Shown here in pieces: positions 11,052 through 22,015 of a stretch of 64,000 nt of DNA. How positions within the stretch are numbered: position 1 is the first letter of the stretch; each line of letters begins with the position of its first letter. Under the pieces are notes generated by a model. The model saw only the letters and a program-made list of their open reading frames with translations, had not been told where the DNA came from and made no database searches. Position numbers and translations under genes: made by a program. The DNA lies in NCBI GenBank assembly GCA_963931865.1, contig OZ007508.1, forward strand, positions 11,716,781 through 11,780,780, written 5' to 3'. The DNA is from Axinella damicornis (taxonomy: Eukaryota > Porifera > Demospongiae > Axinellida > Axinellidae).

Positions 11052-13087
11052 CAGATGACCGGTTTGTCCAGGGGGCTGTTAGCCATTTCGTTGTTGTCCA
11101 GGGAGGTCTAGAAGCCTGAAGTGTAGTCCAAACACTTTGGTCATCTGTTGGGGGGGGGGGGGGGGGGGGGGGGTCGGACATCAAATGGAATAGCCCAGTG
11201 TAAATCCTGTAGCTGGAGATGGACTAGTGAGCATCTTCTCCAGTTACAGAATGGGCTATTCCATTAAATAGGGATACACCCCCTATTGACGAGTAACTAA
11301 TTTGTCCTACGGGGATTCGCCGAGTTTCCGTATTCTGTTGTAAATCTCCGTAAATTTTCCGTAATTTTCCGCACCGTATACTAACGTCTGTCGCACGGTG
11401 GAGAAGGCGCATTTTCTGTCCCGGGGTACGCAAATAGCTAACTCGTCAATAGGGGGTGTATCCTTGATTAATGGAATAGCCCAATGTATTCTGGCAAAGT
11501 GAGACTACTGCTAGTGTAGTCTCGGAACCAGACCCTTCGCACGGGGAGGAGGAAGTCTGGGCACATGCCTACATTCGAGTTGTCCTCACAGAATGCAATT
11601 ATGCATAGGAAATTAGCGATCAACTGCGATACCATGCATACCATCACAGTCAACCTGCTCATTGCTCTCCTCAACTTTTGTCAGACACTCGTGGGTAACG
11701 CAGTGCGGCACAGTGATTAGCCGTGTCAAGTCGCTGGCGACACTGAAAGCCTAGAGAAAAATCATTTCCCTGACGTCATTCACAATCAATGCTTCTGATT
11801 CGTTTGGTCAACAACATTCCGACCTGGGGACAACTCGAATGTACATGTAAGTTGGTTCCCAGACCCTTCCTCCTCCCCGTGTGAAGGGTCTGGTTCCGAG
11901 ACTACTGGAAGTGCAGGTGGTTTAGCAGTTTCCCCCAAAGGGGTGCTGGGGTGCCCTCCCTCCCCTTGCCCCTGGCCTAATATCCTTTGATGTGGTCAAT
12001 GGAATGCATTGAGTTCTCTGGTCTGGTCTTATTTTTTAGCTCTTCCCCCTCCCCTTTCCTGTCTGCTTTGGGAAAATGTTCTACATGAATTTATGGAAGT
12101 TCATGGGTGCATAGTGTTGGGTCATTGAAGATCAGGAACAACCAATCCAAATGAGAACTAGTTCTGCATTCCTCTTTCTTACATGATAGGCTTGTTCTAG
12201 TCTCATGCCCAGACCCTCCCACTCATGCGAGGAAAAAGGGCCTGGTGTTCTGAGCAACGTTTCATGTCACATAGGGCGTGGCCAAGCTCGGATTTGAGAT
12301 CTTGAATCAAATGGCAGAACACGAATGATGTAGGCAATCAGGCAGATAGCCTTTGGTAGTGTATAGTCTCGTGCGTTGTGAAGCTTGTCTTGCAGCTAGC
12401 GTTGTGAACCTGTAGCCAATAATTGGCTATTGACCAGTTATTTACACAGCCAGTCAATTATTGGCTTACTATTTTAATAACCAGTTATTGTCTGTTCTGG
12501 AACCATGGTCTGTTATGAACCATGACCTTTGCAGGTTGGTTGTTGGTAGGCAAAGTAGATAGGTGGGGTCTCTCAAGGATGTGATTGAATTAGGACACTC
12601 TCTCTATGTGATCACCTCCTTAAGAGATCAACCTCAAAAGTCCTCTAACAGGGTTACTATTGATGAGTTAACATAGCATACCACATTGCCAATTAACATA
12701 GTACCACATTGCCAATTAACCACAATATGAGGCTTCCAATTACTGGTTAGTGCAAAAAGGACAAGGTTCACAACACTACTTGCAGCCTGTTTTGGCCATC
12801 TTGAGCTTTTTGTCATTCATGCTGTGTAGTGCGCTGAGGCATCAGAAACTCGATTTCTGGATTTAAAAATGCAATTATGACATTCTTTACGCCGTACGGC
12901 CCAGCACTATGTGACAAGAAATGTAGCTCAGAACACCAGACCCTCTATCCGTTTTCAGGATGGTCTTGGAATGATTGTTCCCAGGTGGTGTTGGTGTGGC
13001 CTGGGAATGAGGCTGTTGACATGAGTAGCCTTTTTGAAATGCCTTGTCTGTCCGCTCTGTTGTTGGACTCCTGGGCAGATCTATCTG

Positions 13088-13123
<36 letters not shown>

Positions 13124-16100
13124 AAATTAAATATCTATCTATCTATCTATGCATCTATGCAGCTTTGAATACCACTGGACTCCCCACTGGACCCACCACT
13201 GATCAAGGCTCTTGGTACAATTTTGATAAAGGCAAGGAGGAGAAATGGCTGAACAAACTCGTGAAGAACATTGTCATATTTGTAAGTATGGCATCTACCT
13301 GCCGGATTCCTCATTTGGGGTCACATGGTTATTGGACGCCGTGAAGAGCAGACACTCCTACATGTACATGGAAAGGAAGCACATAAAAACTTGCCCTTAC
13401 CACTGTACTTTAGGGGGTCCACAATACCATAGGGGATCCAGAGAACTGTTGGGGGGTTCCACACATATCAGTACTGTGAGGGTTCACAGTAGCACAATAG
13501 TCAGACCCTCAGAAAAATTGGGGAGGGTCTGGCAAAATGATTAGTTCCTACCCACTATATGTGACATGGTATTTGCACACGTGCAAGAGCTAGCTGTCGC
13601 ATGGTGCAGCCAAACACCTGTTTCTGCATGCAGTGATGGGTGTTCTACGTATTCCCGTCGACCACCCATGGCAGAAGAGTGTAGCGGAAGACATTCCGTA
13701 GCCGGTAGGCAGAGAGACACACAAGTAATTTCCTCTGTAACAAAGGCCTCTATTGCTGCTCTCTTGATACCTGATCTTGCTCCCACATTGTCTGTTACTC
13801 GAGAATCTCCTTGAGCAGTACTAGTGTGTAGTGCATGTAAGAATGCAGTCGCCACTCATTCCGATTTTTTCAAGGGTCTGGTCCGGAAACAAGTAGCTAC
13901 ATGTAGCACAAGGGGGTCCAGATTCCCCGGGGGTGGGTTCTGAATCATATGGGAGTCCACACATACAGTACCATGGGGGTTCACACTTCATAGTACCGCA
14001 GGGAGTCCATGGGGTCCACAGTTCCTAGTATCATCATAGTACCGTAGGGGTTCATATATAGTATCATTGTAGGGGGCTCCACTGCAGGTGGGTCCACAGT
14101 AGCAACGCCCTGAAGGGATCCTTAGATGAAACTCAGTTTGGAGTAGAGGGGCCTAGGAGGATAGTGTGATGGTGCAGAAGCTCCCACACTGCATGCCATG
14201 TGTTTGGGGTATCATTATCACTGTATGGACATGTATCGTTCTGCAGGGTATAGTGGCCTGCATCATCGTTGCTATGTTCTTCCTGATCAGATACTACCGT
14301 ACTCAAAGACGAACAAGCAGACGTAAGAGGTGAGTAGACACAGACTGTATAACCATCCGTTGAGGCTTGGGTCAGCTAGAGGCCATGGGTATAGTTGAAT
14401 TTAGCCTCGTTCCCAGGCGCTCGGTAATTGTCCGTCGTTTCAAAGTCTGTGGACGGGGATATGCTGCTTCTACCTTTCCGAAGTGGACGTGAAGCATGAA
14501 GACCCGGTAAGACCCCACAGAAATTCGACCTGGCCGTATTTAACCACATTCTTGCCATTATGACTGTGTACATACTGTATTGCTGTCAGTCCTCAGCACC
14601 GTTCATGGCTTTCCAACCTTACCGAAGGCATATGGCACGGCTTGGAACTGTGTCTTGTAGGGTGTAAAATGACTCCTGTGTTTCAGTAATGTACGGTCGT
14701 GCAACACGGACTAGTATTACTGTAGTTTCTAAGTTCCCCACAAAAGCCTGGAGCCGCGCATGCGCAAACAGTGGATACCAGGCGCTCTTCTCCCCAATTA
14801 CCGAACGCCTGGGAATGAGGCTAACTTTATAGCAGCCTATGCTAATACATGTATGTCTAGGTCCACGGGGCCACAGTTACCAAATTGCCAGACCCAATGC
14901 CACTTTAGTTGGTTGGTTGTTTCTCCCCTCAGGCCAAAAAAGTACTCGGAGTGGCAATTTGGTGCTTGCAGGGATTCTAGCTTTTTATGCCATCAAAACC
15001 GCCTCCCTATCCCCCCGCTAGGCCCTCTCGCTACCTCAATTTCAGCTCTGCGCACGGGCGCTGCACCACAGGCGTCCTCTTGGTAGACGTGGGCGCCCGC
15101 AGCCCACTCGCTGCCTGTGCCTTCAAGTGATTCGACCCAGCCAAGTGTTTTCTGACGTTATATACGCTCAGTGATAAACAATCTGCCCCACAACTGCAGC
15201 GCTTCTTGGTAGGAGGACGCGCTTCTTCCACGACCTCAGATCGTCAACGTGCTTGGTAACTGTGGTAACTGTGGCCCCGTGTCTAGCTCCCTGCCAAATC
15301 ATCAAGGGAGCAACCGCGTGTCATAACCTAGCCTGGCTACAAACACTGCTTGCTAGCTAGATGTAGTTACTCATCTACTGTACACAGTTGACGGTTCAAA
15401 GAGAAACTAGCCTCGTTCCCAGGCCCCGCCCAGCTTTTCGTCCCTTGCAGTATGGAAAAGCAAGGAGAGCCTGGTATGTTTCCTCATGTGAGCATTACGT
15501 AATCGACAAACAGCCAGAACGAAAAAGTGAAGTTTTGCGTATTGTTCAACCAACTACACGTTCAACGCTTGGTGTGTATAACAGTCGCCCACCGCTAGCA
15601 AAATACATGTGGTAAGTTATCTCGTACCTTTGCTCTTCTTGCTGTTCTGAGCCCCAGTTCGCCCACGTTCAATTAAGTCCTTTCTACCACCTTTCTACCC
15701 TCGACGTCACGCACGTGAGGAAACATACCAGGCCCTCCACGTTCTTTCGTGCACCCGAAAGAGGCGCACGGGCCTGGGAACGAGGCTAAAGAGAAACGAT
15801 GTTGATTGTAAAGAGTGACACTCAGAGGGTAATTACACTGCATACACCTATCGACATGACAAATCAGTAACTTAAATACAGAGCTAATAACAGCCAGTAT
15901 GACCAGCACACAAACCAGTAAAACAGGTTCTAACAGGTATTATAATTAATGAATTAACAGTAACTGGTAAAGGTAGTCTGCTCAGGCCATCTGCAGTCGC
16001 TCTCCTGGACTGGTGTACTGGTATGCACTAAGGGCTAATTAGTGCCCAGTGTGGCTATCTTGCAGATGCCATTGCTGGAACCGCTCGGTTTTCGTTCTGG

Positions 16101-19100
16101 AGGTACTGTAGGGGTTTGTGATCTGACACAATGGAGAACTTCCTCCCCAAAATTGTACTGGTGAAAATGCTTCACGCCGAATACAAGCACTAGAGCCTCC
16201 CTGTCTAGCTGTGAATACCTCTTCACCACCACGTTCAGGGTGTGAGAGGCAAATGCTATTGGTACCACCTTCCTGGACATGGGATAGAACAGCTCATACT
16301 TCATACGGTGAAGCATCAGTCGCTATGCTGAGGGGCTTTGTTGGGTCATAGTATTCCAACACAGTGGCTTAACTAGCTGCTTCCTTTACCAGCTCAAACG
16401 CTTTTGTCTCCACGTCTCCCCTTTTCCATTGGGTTATCTTTTGGAGTAAGCGATACAGTGGTGTCAGTTCAGAAACTTGCCGTAGTAATTAAGAATGAAT
16501 GCAGTTGTGACATGCTCTGAGGTGCTGGGGCATCTCTGTTGGCTCTGGCTTTGTTTTCAGTCAGCTGTAGACCTTTGATATTGAGTGACCAAGGTACTCC
16601 ACCTTCTCCAGCAAGAACTGGCATTTCCCTTTCTTCTTCAGGATCACACCTTCCTCTCCTAGTCTTGTCAAGACCTTGTCGATCTTTTGGAGATGCTCTT
16701 CCTCTGTTTTGCCTATGATCAGAATGTCATCTATGTACACTACCGTTGAAGGAATGTCTCTTAGCAAACCTTCCATGGCCCTTTGAAAGATGGCCGGTGC
16801 GGAGTGTGCCCCAAAAGGTGCTTCCATTTCCAGTGGGGCCTCATTCAAGGTGAGGTTTGCCACATACAGTACAGTGATCGACTCTTTTCTCCCACGTGGT
16901 TGAGATCCTCACTATAGTCAGACTCGTCGTTTTGACAAGATGAATAGACTTCCCCGGTTTCCACTTGGCTTTGTGCTTCACACGACAGACTTTGACCAAG
17001 TTTCTTGCAAAAATGGCAGATTTCCTCCTTAAACCTGCAGTCTGAGGCCTTATGTTTACCTGAACATTGTTGCACATTTGAGTCTCCGATGGGCACCCTG
17101 AATCTCCTTCAGGTCGTGAGAGGGCATCTGCACTCCCATGGGCCATTGTTGATCGGAATTCAATTTAGATGCTGCCAGGAGGATCGCCCACCCCTGCAAT
17201 CGGGTGGCGGCAACTGAGGGAACTCCTTTCTTCGGCCCAAGGATGCTCGTGAGAGGCTTATGGTCCGTCACAAGTGTGAACTTGCAGCCACACGGGTAAG
17301 TGGGGAACTTCTGCACCCCAAAGACCAGAGCGAGAGCCTCCTTGTCAATTTGGAAGTAGTTCTGCTCACTCTTTGACAGAGAGCATGGCGCAAACACAAT
17401 GGGTCTCTCCACTCCATAGGGCAGTACGTATGATATGACAGCTCCCAATCCATGCTGAGGAGCATCGGCTGCGAGCTTGAGCGGCAAGGTAGGGTCATAG
17501 TGGGTGAGCAGGTTGGATGTAGTCAGGAGTTGCTTGGCGGTCTTCAATGCCTGGGGGCACTTGAGAGACCACACCCATTTCTTTCCTTTCTGAAGGAGAT
17601 CATTCATTGGCTGTATGACGGCTGCTAGATTCAGCAGGTACTTGTGATAGTAATTCAGAAGTGCAAGGAACAACCTCAATTGCTGCACATTCCGGAGCAG
17701 AGGTGCATTCTCAATCGCAGCTGTCTTCTCGGGAGTAGCTCGTAGCTCCTCTGCATCCACCCTGTGGCCCAGGTACTCCACTAAGTCCTGCATGAAGTAG
17801 CATTTGCTCCTCCTCATTCAAATGCCATGCGCTTGCAACCGGCGTAGGACCTCCTCCAGGTTCCGGAGGTGTTCTTCCTCTGTGGCTCCAATTACCAGGA
17901 TATTGTCAATACAGCACATTGGTCCGCAACCGCCCTGCAAGATAGTGTCCATCACTTTCTGGAACTGGGCTGGAGCAGAGGCAATGCCAAATGGGAGCCG
18001 GGTGAATTGGTAGAGCCCTTTGTGGGTGTTGATTGTGCAGTACTTCAATGACTCCGGATGCAGTTCCAGCTGGAGGTAGGCCTGCGACAGATCCAACTTC
18101 GTAAACTTCTTTCCTCCAGGCAATGTGGCGAAGAGGTCCTTGACCTCGGGGAGGATATTGGTCAACGTTCAGTGACTGATTGAGAGTGACCTTGAAGTCA
18201 CCACACAGGCGAACTCATCCATCTGGTTTCAGTACTGCAGCATCCTGCGACTCGTCGGTCTCGTTGTCAGCTTTGGCCATCATGTATTTTGCACCAAGGC
18301 GTTGACCCTGCCTCCTCTGGTGTGACTGTTGTTGCTGTCGGTGGACGGCCATGGAGTTGGGCCTCTTCAGCTTCGATTGACAGACGGACACGATGTACCC
18401 TCGTTTTCCAGTTGTAGCTGTCCACATCTCGGAACTTGTGGTCTTTGTGGTCGTGTGATGTCTTTCCACATCGGTAACATGGCTTTGCTGCCAGGTGATT
18501 TACAGCAGTCTCCCTCCCCTTCAGGGATTTGGCAGTTCTCTCGGCCGCCTCCATCCCTTGTGCCAGCTCCAGGGCCCTCTTGAGAGTGAGTTTGGCCTCA
18601 GACAGGAGCTTCCGCTGGTTGGCTTTAGTGTGTAGGCCACACACCAGACGGTCTCTTAGCGCCTCGTCCAGGTAGTCACCAAATTCACAGTGGGTGGTTA
18701 GCCTCCGCAGTTCAGCCATAATTATAGTCCCCACCCACAACTTGCGAGCGCTGGTGGAATGGAACCGTTCGGCGATGACGAGTGGCTTTGGTCCAAAATG
18801 CATCTTGAGAATGGCCACTAGGTCATCAAGCGGCTTGTCTTGAGGGAGAGTTGGCGCTACTAGACTCCGTAGGAGGGAGTAGGTCTTGCTGCCGACCACG
18901 CTAAGCAACCTTCTTCTCGTTGGCCACATTGTTGGCCGTGAGTGTACCCACTCCAGGTATGATGAAAAGAGTTCATTCTCTGAGCGGTATTCCTGAATGT
19001 TGCCTATGGTATATAGGAGCTACAGCCATCCTTGTCGCCGATGTAATATCTTGGGTTCGCACACACTTCAATGTCCAACAAATTATGATAGAGACAATTA

Positions 19101-20062
19101 CAGTCGTAACATACATACTATATAGCTAGGGCTAGGCGCATTGTACTGGGCCCCGGCGCAAGGCGCCATATAATGCAAAGATGAGCAGGCTAACACAACT
19201 GGAAGTGCTTACATGAATATGCATACATTAGAGAGTTCAAGGTACAAGTTACTACATAGACCATTCGCATTTGTCACTTCCAGTATAATGTGTGGATACT
19301 AAAAGCGATCCGTACTTGTATTGATTGGGTCCGGGACCGAGACTAGGGACAGGCACAACAAATTAGATGTACCGTATAGCGCTTAAATTTCGCGGGTCTA
19401 AATTTTCGCGAATTTCGCTACTTACAGGTCATTCGCGAAATTATTTCAACGAAAATTTTGACTAGTGTTGTGCGCCTACAGCTACGCGGATAGTATTCCA
19501 GCGTACACGCGCGACACTGGTCACAGCTAGCTTGATGGCTCTGTTTGTGTACTTCAACAGTGAGGATGGACAGTAGTCGAAGTGTAAGCTTCCGGATCCA
19601 CATGGAGAGTTCTCCCAAGAGGTACCATCTGACATGTGCGGTATCTGCCAATACTGAAGCTGCCAGCTCGATCCGGCGAAGGTTAGGGGAACGCCCAGGT
19701 ATCTGAAAAACGAACTCTGAGAGCGTCGAAGTGGGGAAGAGAGTGTCGCAGAATACAACGCACCGACGAAGTGGTCTGTGGTATCTAGTCAGGTGAGTAT
19801 AGTACACCACGCCCATTGTGTGGGCGTGGCGTTTTACCGCAAATTCGCGAAATTTTTTCAACGAAATGTTCTCGAAGAGCAATTCGCGAAAATTTAGACC
19901 CGCGAAATATAAGCGCCATACGGTATGACTTCTCATTCTTCTGCTAGTGTGATTAGAGTTGCTGCTACTGTTTACGTGGGGCCTCCTCGCCTTTCCCCAG
20001 GAGGTCAGTTATGTTGTGAGGCTACAAGGGACAGAGGAATATTAGTTTCAAGTGAAGGGCAA

Positions 20063-20093
<31 letters not shown>

Positions 20094-21711
20094 GTGGGAT
20101 AGCCTTTCCTTTTTAGAGATTTGACTTCGGCTCGGAGAGAGTGAACTTGTTCCTCGAGTTGCATACATGTACGAAGTTGCTTAGTTACTTGCTTATAGGA
20201 GGCTTCTAAGCCCTGCACTGTAGAGGATAGATGCTTGTAGGATTCAAAAAGTGTGTTGAAAGACAGGTCCATAGGGCTCATGCCACATGTGCAGGGTACA
20301 CAGTTCGTGGTGCACATAAATTGCACATAAATTGCTACAAGGTTCTAAAAGCAACCTCAAGCAATCTAGTCATTAAAGTCAAAGGAATCTCTACTACCCC
20401 AGCTTCCAGCTGTGACCAATCATCCTGCCCTCCTAGTAGTGATGAAAAGGATGGTACACACACCTCTTGCGCAACCATCCAAACTAATCCGACTGGACAT
20501 CGCACAGTGATTCACAACACCCCCACAACAGTGTCATCCCCCAGAATACATTTCTTACAGACACAACAGGCTACCTCCTCACTGCCATACCCGTTGAGGA
20601 CTGCATATCTGTTGGCTATCCAGGCCCAGTGGGGGGAGTTCGTGTTAGCTTTGGGTTAAGGTCTTCATTGTTTTCCGTGACACCACTCGTAGCCTCCGGT
20701 CACTGCTGGTGTCGCGTATGGCTCAGAGGATTGCTGGCAGCTTGCTACCCGTTCCACCTCTGCATGGGCGTTCGGAAGAAGGCTGAGAAGTAGGTTGGGA
20801 AGTAGGCTCGGAAAGACTCACACCCGAATTCATTGTCACCTTCGTGAGACCCAGCACGTGGGTAACGTGGGACAGGCTAGTCTCATTCCCAGACCATTCA
20901 TCAAGTGCATATATCGCTTCTAGTATAATTTGTGGTTACTAATTTAACAAGTGAGTCTTTAAAAGACTTGATGTGTCTCGGCACGACTTGGTATCAGCTG
21001 GAATCATGCAGAAGATATGGCAGCTGCTTAACCCTTTATGACTGCAAAACCTGTTAGCTATGAGACTTTCAGCTTTAATATCCTTGGAGGTTCTGTGTGA
21101 GCAAGGGGTGGGTCAGGGTGAGGTGGGAATGTTCACCCAAAGGGTGAAAGCAGTATGGTCGTGTCTGGGCTTGATGTTTAGTCAACACCTTGGCCAATTC
21201 TTTCAGCACTTATCTATATAGCTAGCTAGAGCTGAGTGAGCTATTTAGATCTAAGTATGCACTTGGAGTGCAGCACACTGGATGAGTGAGTATTCATTGT
21301 CCTGAATTAAGTAGCTAGTCTTGGTAAGAGGATTCATGAGCAGCCATGCAAACCCATAATCACTTTTGACGACCTACTTGCAGGCTATAAATATGTTTGA
21401 CACCCTATTAAGAGTGTAGAGCAGGCAGCACTTGCGCGGGTGCATTGCGAAAAGCAACATACGTACGTACCTACGCATCCAGCACTGTGTCTCGGCACTT
21501 CGGTGCCGAGACAAAAAGTGATTGGGTCTGGGACCGAGACTAGGGACATGCACAACAAATTAGATGTGTCTCATTCTCCTGCTAGTGTGATTAGAGTTGC
21601 TGCTCTTACTTTATGTGCAGGTACTATCAGGTGAGCACAAGCAGCAAGCAAGACGAGGAGGAGGAGGAAGCAGACGATGAAATAGAAATGTCAATCTATG
21701 AGAAGAAGTGA
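10810..21711 (+). CDS. Predicted small single-pass type I membrane protein, four exons, unrecognised
   Basis: Exons 10810-10903, 13163-13281, 14247-14329 and 21621-21711 join with matching phases (1, 0, 2) at GT..AG sites. They give a 128-residue protein. Residues 1-22 (MKEALVFAAVLVCLWVLQPS...) look like a signal peptide. The short luminal part has two N-glycosylation sequons (NSS, NTT) and charged KGKEEKWLNKLVKN. A hydrophobic helix (IVIFGIVACIIVAMFFLI) follows at about residues 68-86. Next comes a basic stop-transfer run (RYYRTQRRTSRRKRYY) and an acidic tail ending MSIYEKK. I do not recognise a family and assign no function. Exons 2 and 4 have degenerate copies at about 40.57 and 44.54 kb. 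The introns are full of mobile elements. The last exon contains an internal donor-like CAG|GTGAGC. Phase agreement across three junctions and the topology support the model; exon 1 uses a weak donor (AAG|GTCCGA). Confidence 0.68.
10991..11197. mobile_element. MITE with TGGGCTATTCCA ends and C/G homopolymer arms
   Basis: Both ends carry TGGGCTATTCCA and its inverse, followed by gatgtccgac, then a 30-bp C run on the left and a 24-bp G run on the right. The arms continue into aacagatgac and its inverse. The arms are therefore complementary through the homopolymers. Confidence 0.8.
11252..11483. mobile_element. MITE with TGGGCTATTCCATTAA ends
   Basis: The same terminal dodecamer as the neighbouring element, then long inverted arms (gggatacaccccctattgac and its inverse). 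It lies 55 bp from the first copy, within intron 1 of the membrane-protein gene. Confidence 0.8.
11517..11904. mobile_element. 388-bp TIR element, TAGTCTCGG variant
   Basis: It starts TAGTCTCGGAACCAGACCC and ends in the inverse GGGTCTGGTTCCGAGACTA. Inner arms also pair (ggacaactcgaatgt and inverse). Flanks ctgctagtg and ctggaagtg match at 7 of 9. It belongs to the 9-bp-duplication family. Confidence 0.7.
12198..13015. mobile_element. Possible degenerate TIR element of the TAGTCTC family
   Basis: A left-end-like TAGTCTCATGCCCAGACC lies at 12198. A right-end-like ggcctgggaatgaggctg ends near 13015. Inner inverted pieces (ctggtgttctgag and inverse) lie at about 12241 and 12928. I found no flanking duplication. 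Confidence 0.35.
13081..13160 (+). repeat. (ATCT)n microsatellite abutting an acceptor site
   Basis: About eleven ATCT/CTAT units with one interruption run straight into ATGCAG, the 3' splice site of membrane-protein exon 2. The repeat thus supplies the polypyrimidine tract. Confidence 0.85.
13163..13281 (+). CDS. Membrane-protein exon 2 (luminal stem)
   Basis: Begins directly after an (ATCT)n microsatellite ending ATGCAG, and ends ATATTT|GTAAGT in phase 0. It encodes the NTT sequon, a Gly/Pro/Thr-rich stretch, then FDKGKEEKWLNKLVKNIVIF. A degenerate copy is at about 40568-40652. Confidence 0.7.
14247..14329 (+). CDS. Membrane-protein exon 3 (transmembrane helix)
   Basis: Starts after TTCTGCAG and ends AAGAG|GTGAGT in phase 2. 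It encodes GIVACIIVAMFFLIRYY and the Arg-rich cytoplasmic stop-transfer segment. Confidence 0.72.
14402..14823. mobile_element. TIR element, TAGCCTCG family, 422 bp
   Basis: Ends TAGCCTCGTTCCCAGGCG..TCGGTAATTG and its inverse CAATTACCGAACGCCTGGGAATGAGGCTA are clear. The flanking 9-mers do not match, so the duplication is lost or one end is rearranged. Confidence 0.65.
15031..15231 (-). CDS. Short ORF with Cys/His pattern, unrecognised
   Basis: Frame of 66 codons with KKRCSCGADCLSLSVYN followed by RKHLAGSNHLK. This resembles a single C2H2/BED-like finger found in element proteins. It has no visible partner exons and lies in an intron rich in mobile DNA, so it is probably a relic. Confidence 0.25.
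   Translation of the reverse strand: MEEARPPTKKRCSCGADCLSLSVYNVRKHLAGSNHLKAQAASGLRAPTSTKRTPVVQRPCAELKLR
15408..15788. mobile_element. 381-bp TIR element, TAGCCTCG family (long type)
   Basis: Ends TAGCCTCGTTCCCAGGCCC and GGGCCTGGGAACGAGGCTA. Both flanks are aagagaaac, an exact 9-bp target-site duplication. It is homologous along its length to 7392-7779 and 36653-37042. Confidence 0.92.
16035..17096 (-). pseudogene. Ty3/Gypsy-type retroelement relic (gag knuckle, RT and RNase H pieces)
   Basis: Read on the minus strand: a Cys/His knuckle region of gag (CSGKHKASDCRFKEEICHFC), then an RT piece with VVYIDDILIIG (polymerase box YIDD intact), then an RNase H-like piece with FASHTLNVVVKRYSQLDREA. 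Protease, most of RT and integrase are missing or frameshifted, and the pieces are joined by deletions. It is fused upstream to a second element at about 17.1 kb. No LTRs are recognised. It is not functional. Confidence 0.8.
17056..18929 (-). pseudogene. Second Ty3/Gypsy-type relic (gag, RT, RNase H)
   Basis: Frame 18929-18267 is gag-like with a Cys-His knuckle (CYRCGKTSHDHKDHK). Frame 18165-17818 is the RT palm, with KFTKLDLSQAYLQLELHPES and LPFGIASAPAQFQKVMD. The polymerase box reads CIDN instead of the usual YxDD, so a catalytic Asp is lost. Frame 17817-17056 continues into the RT thumb and RNase H (TDHKPLTSILGPKKG). About 100 bp between gag and RT replaces the protease. RNase H ends at MAHGSADALSRPE, which runs into gag of the next relic. 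This suggests recombination between two elements. Confidence 0.85.
19372..19923. mobile_element. TA-flanked MITE with CCGTATAGCG ends, 552 bp
   Basis: Ends CCGTATAGCGCTTAAATTTCG and the near inverse, flanked by TA on each side. Inner arms continue with cgggtctaaattttcgcgaa. The paralogous sequence at about 21562 (aaattagatgtgtctcattc) lacks it, giving an empty-site comparison. TA flanks suggest a Tc1/mariner-type family. Confidence 0.85.
20063..20090 (+). repeat. Pure poly-G run, 28 bp
   Basis: Uninterrupted G tract in intron 3 of the membrane-protein gene; one of several homopolymer C/G tracts in the window. Confidence 0.95.
20101..20281 (-). CDS. Possible coding fragment with coiled coil, unrecognised
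   Basis: A minus frame from the ATG near 20281 encodes MSPMDLSFNTLFESYKHL then a heptad-like Leu/Gln/Glu stretch (EEQVHSLRAEVKSLKRK). It runs into the poly-G tract. The amphipathic pattern suggests coding origin, perhaps an element ORF, but no neighbouring exon is visible. Confidence 0.3.
20878..21542. mobile_element. 665-bp TIR element, TAGTCTC family
   Basis: Ends TAGTCTCATTCCCAGACC and GGTCTGGGACCGAGACTA (approximate). Flanks gggacaggc and gggacatgc match at 8 of 9. The paralogous place at 41053-41146 carries a 94-bp version with exact gggacaggc flanks. The insertion is therefore older than the segmental duplication. Confidence 0.75.
21621..21711 (+). CDS. Membrane-protein exon 4 (acidic tail)
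   Basis: Starts after TTATGTGCAG and restores an Arg codon across the junction. It encodes YYQVSTSSKQD, a run of five Glu, ADDEIEMSIYEKK and a TGA stop at 21709-21711. A decayed copy lies at about 44535-44605. Confidence 0.72.
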
Positions 21712-21915
21712 CTTGTGGATTAATTTTGAACCCAGCCCTAGCTGTTTATTTTACCCAACCTGTCGTTACACAGATCATGTGTTGTTGGGCCACACCAGGC
21801 CAGTCAACACTTGCATTCCAATAGTTGTGCAGAATTACAATCCTCAAGTTGTTCTTTTATGCCTTTATAAAATGCTTTTATCCTCCTGGTGGGATTCAGG
21901 AGCATGCATTTGTTC

Positions 21916-22015
21916 TAGCCTCGTTCCCAGGCCTTCTCACCCCAGCGTTTGTCGCTTGCAGTACTAACGTGTTAGTACTCAAACGCTGGGGTGAGAAGGC
22001 CTGGGAACGAGGCTA
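21916..22015. mobile_element. 100-bp hairpin MITE, TAGCCTCG family
   Basis: Almost the whole element is a palindrome (tagcctcgttcccaggcc, ttctcaccccagcgtttg and inverses around gtactaac/gttagtac). Flanks are catttgttc on the left and, after one extra c, catttgttc on the right. Confidence 0.9.

Noticed and set aside
12877..13344. 155-codon open frame through the ATCT repeat
   Set aside because: Only its part at 13163-13281 is supported as an exon; the rest is intron and microsatellite.
20231..20659. 142-codon plus-strand frame
   Set aside because: It has some coding-like composition but no recognisable motif or splice context; left unannotated as too weak.
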